Shown here piece after piece: positions 6,278 to 7,439 of a stretch of 7,439 nucleotides of DNA. Within the stretch, counting starts at the first letter, position 1. The number at the start of each line of letters is the position of its first letter. The notes under the pieces are model-generated. The model had not been told where the DNA came from. It searched no databases and saw only the letters and a list, made by a program, of their open reading frames with translations. The position numbers and the translations under genes were made by a program. Source of the DNA: an uncultured Aquincola sp. (GTDB lineage: Bacteria; Pseudomonadota; Gammaproteobacteria; Burkholderiales; Burkholderiaceae); assembly GCA_937883885.1 (NCBI GenBank), contig CAKZXL010000342.1:1-7439 (forward strand), given 5' to 3'.

Positions 6278-6699
6278 AACTCGACACTGCACTGTCCATC
6301 GCACGCGCCACGCTGGCCGAAGGCCAGGCCCGTGGCTGCGCACCGCTCACCGCTGCGGTGCTGGACGCCGGCGGCCATCTGGTGGCGCTGCTGCGGGCCG
6401 ACGGCAGCAGCCTGCTGCGGCCCCAGATCGCCACCGGCAAGGCCTGGGGCGCGCTGGGCCTGGGCTTCGGCGGGCGTGAGCTGGCGCGCCGCGCCGAGCG
6501 CATGCCGGCCTTCTTCCATGCGCTGTCGGACCTGTCCGGGGGCCACATGGTGCCGGTTCCCGGCGGTGTGCTGGTGCGCGATGCCGCCGGCCTGCTGGTG
6601 GGCGCGGTCGGGGTCAGTGGCGACACCTCGGAGCAGGACGAGGCCTGCGCCGTGGCCGCCGTGCAGGCCGCCGGCCTGCAGGCCGACACCGGCGCCTGA
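6274..6699 (+). CDS. GlcG/HbpS-family (DUF336) protein
   Basis: This 141-residue protein is of normal family length. It has the family landmarks AVLDAGGHLVALLRADGS (28-45), a central ATGKAWGALGLG stretch (53-64), PVPGGVLVRD (94-103), and GAVGVSGDTSEQDEACA (110-126). HbpS of Streptomyces binds haem and acts in redox sensing, and GlcG is encoded in the glycolate operon, but for most relatives the function is unknown. They recur in catabolic operons of proteobacteria, possibly as small-molecule or haem-binding helpers. The start ATG overlaps the hydrolase stop as ATGA, which implies translational coupling and a shared pathway. There is no signal peptide, so it should be cytoplasmic. The longer open frame upstream of the ATG only shadows the hydrolase. 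The family call is strong; no enzymatic activity can be inferred. Confidence 0.92.
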   Translation: MKLDTALSIARATLAEGQARGCAPLTAAVLDAGGHLVALLRADGSSLLRPQIATGKAWGALGLGFGGRELARRAERMPAFFHALSDLSGGHMVPVPGGVLVRDAAGLLVGAVGVSGDTSEQDEACAVAAVQAAGLQADTGA

Positions 6700-6735
6700 G
6701 GACGGGCAACTCGCCGCCAAGTGCTGCCGCAATGT

Positions 6736-7038
6736 CTACGACAGCGCCTCGCGCACCACCTCGGGATGCTTGCGCGCAATGCGGATGAGGGCCTGCGCCG
6801 CACCCGACGGTGAGCGACGCCCCTGTTCCCACTCCTGCAGCGTGCGCTTGGAGATGCTCAGTGCAGATGCAAACTCCGACTGGGACAAACCGGTGCTCTG
6901 ACGTGCCTGCACGACCTCGTTGACTTCCATCTCGGTCACGCGCGCGAATTCACGCGCCTTCATCTCCCGCACCGACTGAAGCAGCTTTTGCCCGAGTGCT
7001 TCAGCGGAACCGGTGGCAGCCTTCTTACGGGTGGTCAT
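6736..7038 (-). CDS. HTH (XRE/HigA-NadS-like) antitoxin or small regulator
   Basis: This 100-residue protein has an N-terminal charged helical region (about 10-42) and a C-terminal Cro/C1-type HTH: VVQARQSTGLSQSEFASALS at 42-61, the recognition region SISKRTLQEWEQGRRSPSGA at 61-80, then AQALIRIARKHPEVV. The LSQSEFA...TLQEWEQGRR.P.G.A.AL pattern is typical of antitoxins paired with RelE/HigB-type toxins, where the toxin gene usually precedes the antitoxin. The start is the ATG at 7038, with AGGGAG 7 bases upstream; the longer frame reaching 7386 is a shadow of the DUF3325 gene. Codons use A and T at third positions more often than the flanking genes (CGT, GAA, TTT, GCA), suggesting transfer. 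No intact toxin gene is adjacent. It may repress its own promoter, as antitoxins do, or be an orphan regulator. It converges on the HbpS gene with 36 bases between; no terminator hairpin is visible there. Confidence 0.85.
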   Translation of the reverse strand: MTTRKKAATGSAEALGQKLLQSVREMKAREFARVTEMEVNEVVQARQSTGLSQSEFASALSISKRTLQEWEQGRRSPSGAAQALIRIARKHPEVVREALS

Positions 7039-7092
7039 CTTCCATCTCCCTGGACGTGTCGCGGAAGAATAGGTCAAAGACCTCTGCGGCAA
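7025..7092 (-). pseudogene. Possible C-terminal remnant of a toxin gene upstream of the antitoxin
   Basis: In a third minus frame the bases before the antitoxin read AAEVFDLFFRDTSREMEDDHP and then TAA at 7025-7027, overlapping the antitoxin ATG by 14 bases. A short overlap of this kind is common where a toxin gene precedes its antitoxin. The codons resemble the antitoxin in their lower GC. Further upstream the same frame becomes Gly/Trp-rich and only shadows the DUF3325 gene, so the rest of the putative toxin is absent. I do not recognise a specific toxin family in these 21 residues, and chance cannot be excluded. Confidence 0.3.
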
Positions 7093-7421
7093 GCGCTGCT
7101 GCTCGATGCCTGCCTGGACCCCACCAACCACCCCACCCACCGCGGCCGCCAGGCCAGCAGCAGGGCCAGGCTGATCGCGGCGACGGCCAGGGACATCACC
7201 CACACCAGCGCGGCCATCGACGGGTGGTCGGCGGCCAGGCACAGGGCCAGCGAGGCGGCCAGGGCCAGCGCGCCCAGCGTGCGCAGCACGCGGGCGGTGG
7301 CGGGCGCAGGGGCCAGCGTGGGGCGCACCTGCTGCCAGTGCGCCTCCATCGCCAGCGCCAGCCAGCCCAGGCCGATGAAGCTGCACAGCAGCGCTGCGGC
7401 CAGCAGTGCGGACTCAGGCAT
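7074..7421 (-). CDS. DUF3325-family inner-membrane protein
   Basis: This 115-residue protein has three predicted membrane helices: 4-24 (SALLAAALLCSFIGLGWLALA), 45-63 and 69-90. MEAHW (25-29) follows the first helix and LLAWRPRW (88-95) the third, as in DUF3325 proteins. In Burkholderiales such genes usually end operons with a PepSY-domain protein and DUF3649 near TonB-dependent iron-siderophore uptake genes; the biochemical role is unknown. The start is supported by GGAGG 6 bases before the ATG. The last 14 residues (SRQASSSSACRRGL) are polar and unlike the rest; they read through the zone where the possible toxin remnant begins, so the native C-terminus may have been replaced by a junction. 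Helix boundaries are my estimate. The family call is from recalled similarity and is fairly confident. Confidence 0.8.
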   Translation of the reverse strand: MPESALLAAALLCSFIGLGWLALAMEAHWQQVRPTLAPAPATARVLRTLGALALAASLALCLAADHPSMAALVWVMSLAVAAISLALLLAWRPRWVGWLVGSRQASSSSACRRGL

Positions 7422-7439
7422 GGCCGGCCTCCGGCATCA
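7414..7439 (-). CDS. Possible last codons of an upstream gene (cut by window edge)
   Basis: Reading leftward from the right edge on the minus strand, one frame gives MPEAGHA and TGA at 7414-7416, overlapping the DUF3325 start by 8 bases (ATGCCTGA). In iron-uptake operons with DUF3325 the preceding gene often encodes a PepSY-domain membrane protein, and a small overlap would fit. Seven codons cannot prove a gene. Confidence 0.25.
7428..7432 (-). promoter_or_regulatory. Ribosome binding site for the DUF3325 gene
   Basis: GGAGG on the minus strand, 6 bases before the ATG at 7421, is a consensus Shine-Dalgarno sequence and supports this start. Confidence 0.65.

Noticed and set aside
4730..6343. 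Long open frame of 537 codons on the minus strand
   Set aside because: It is the antisense shadow of the amidohydrolase, of biased composition and without motifs.
6700..6735. Bidirectional terminator between the converging HbpS and HTH genes
   Set aside because: I found no inverted repeat with a T-run in these 36 bases.
7039..7386. Extension of the HTH protein frame to an ATG at 7386
   Set aside because: The added residues are Gly/Ala/Arg-rich shadow of DUF3325; the ATG at 7038 has its own AGGGAG site.

Overview
The window is GC-rich, gene-dense bacterial DNA, very probably from a betaproteobacterium of the order Burkholderiales. The signs are a Bug/TctC-type periplasmic binding protein beside a divergent LysR regulator, a DUF3325 inner-membrane protein, strong GGAGG-type ribosome binding sites, and long open shadow frames caused by G/C at third codon positions. 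The assignment is inferred from gene content; no rRNA or tRNA is present.

Left part (1-3697): a gene cut by the left edge encodes a three-domain sulfur enzyme on the + strand: cysteine desulfurase, then an ETHE1-like persulfide dioxygenase, then a rhodanese. All catalytic residues I looked for are present. Four bases after its stop, and convergent with it, ends an Lrp/AsnC regulator that closely resembles the E. coli cysteine-responsive activator DecR (YbaO). That gene lies 9 bases downstream of a NodD/LinR-like LysR regulator on the same strand, so the two regulators are probably co-transcribed.

Centre (3698-6699): a 149-base divergent control region carries a T-N11-A inverted repeat typical of LysR boxes. 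To its right is a + strand operon: an exported Bug-type solute-binding protein, a metal-dependent amidohydrolase with a full binuclear metal site, and a GlcG/HbpS-family protein whose ATG overlaps the hydrolase stop. A likely reading is that LysR senses a small organic compound, the Bug protein binds it outside the membrane, and the hydrolase opens a cyclic amide or ester. The substrate cannot be read from the sequence. Between the first two genes lies a short C-rich repeat whose minus strand has six GGGG runs with 2-base spacers, a strong G-quadruplex candidate.

Right part (6700-7439): on the minus strand are a HigA/NadS-like HTH antitoxin, a possible remnant of its toxin partner (C-terminal codons only), and a three-helix DUF3325 membrane protein. 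Eight final codons of a further upstream gene may be visible at the right edge. The antitoxin stretch looks less GC-rich than its surroundings and may be a transferred toxin-antitoxin locus that lost its toxin.

The best candidates for something undescribed are the triple sulfur fusion with its DecR-like neighbour, the G-quadruplex inside the catabolic operon, and the operon's unknown substrate.
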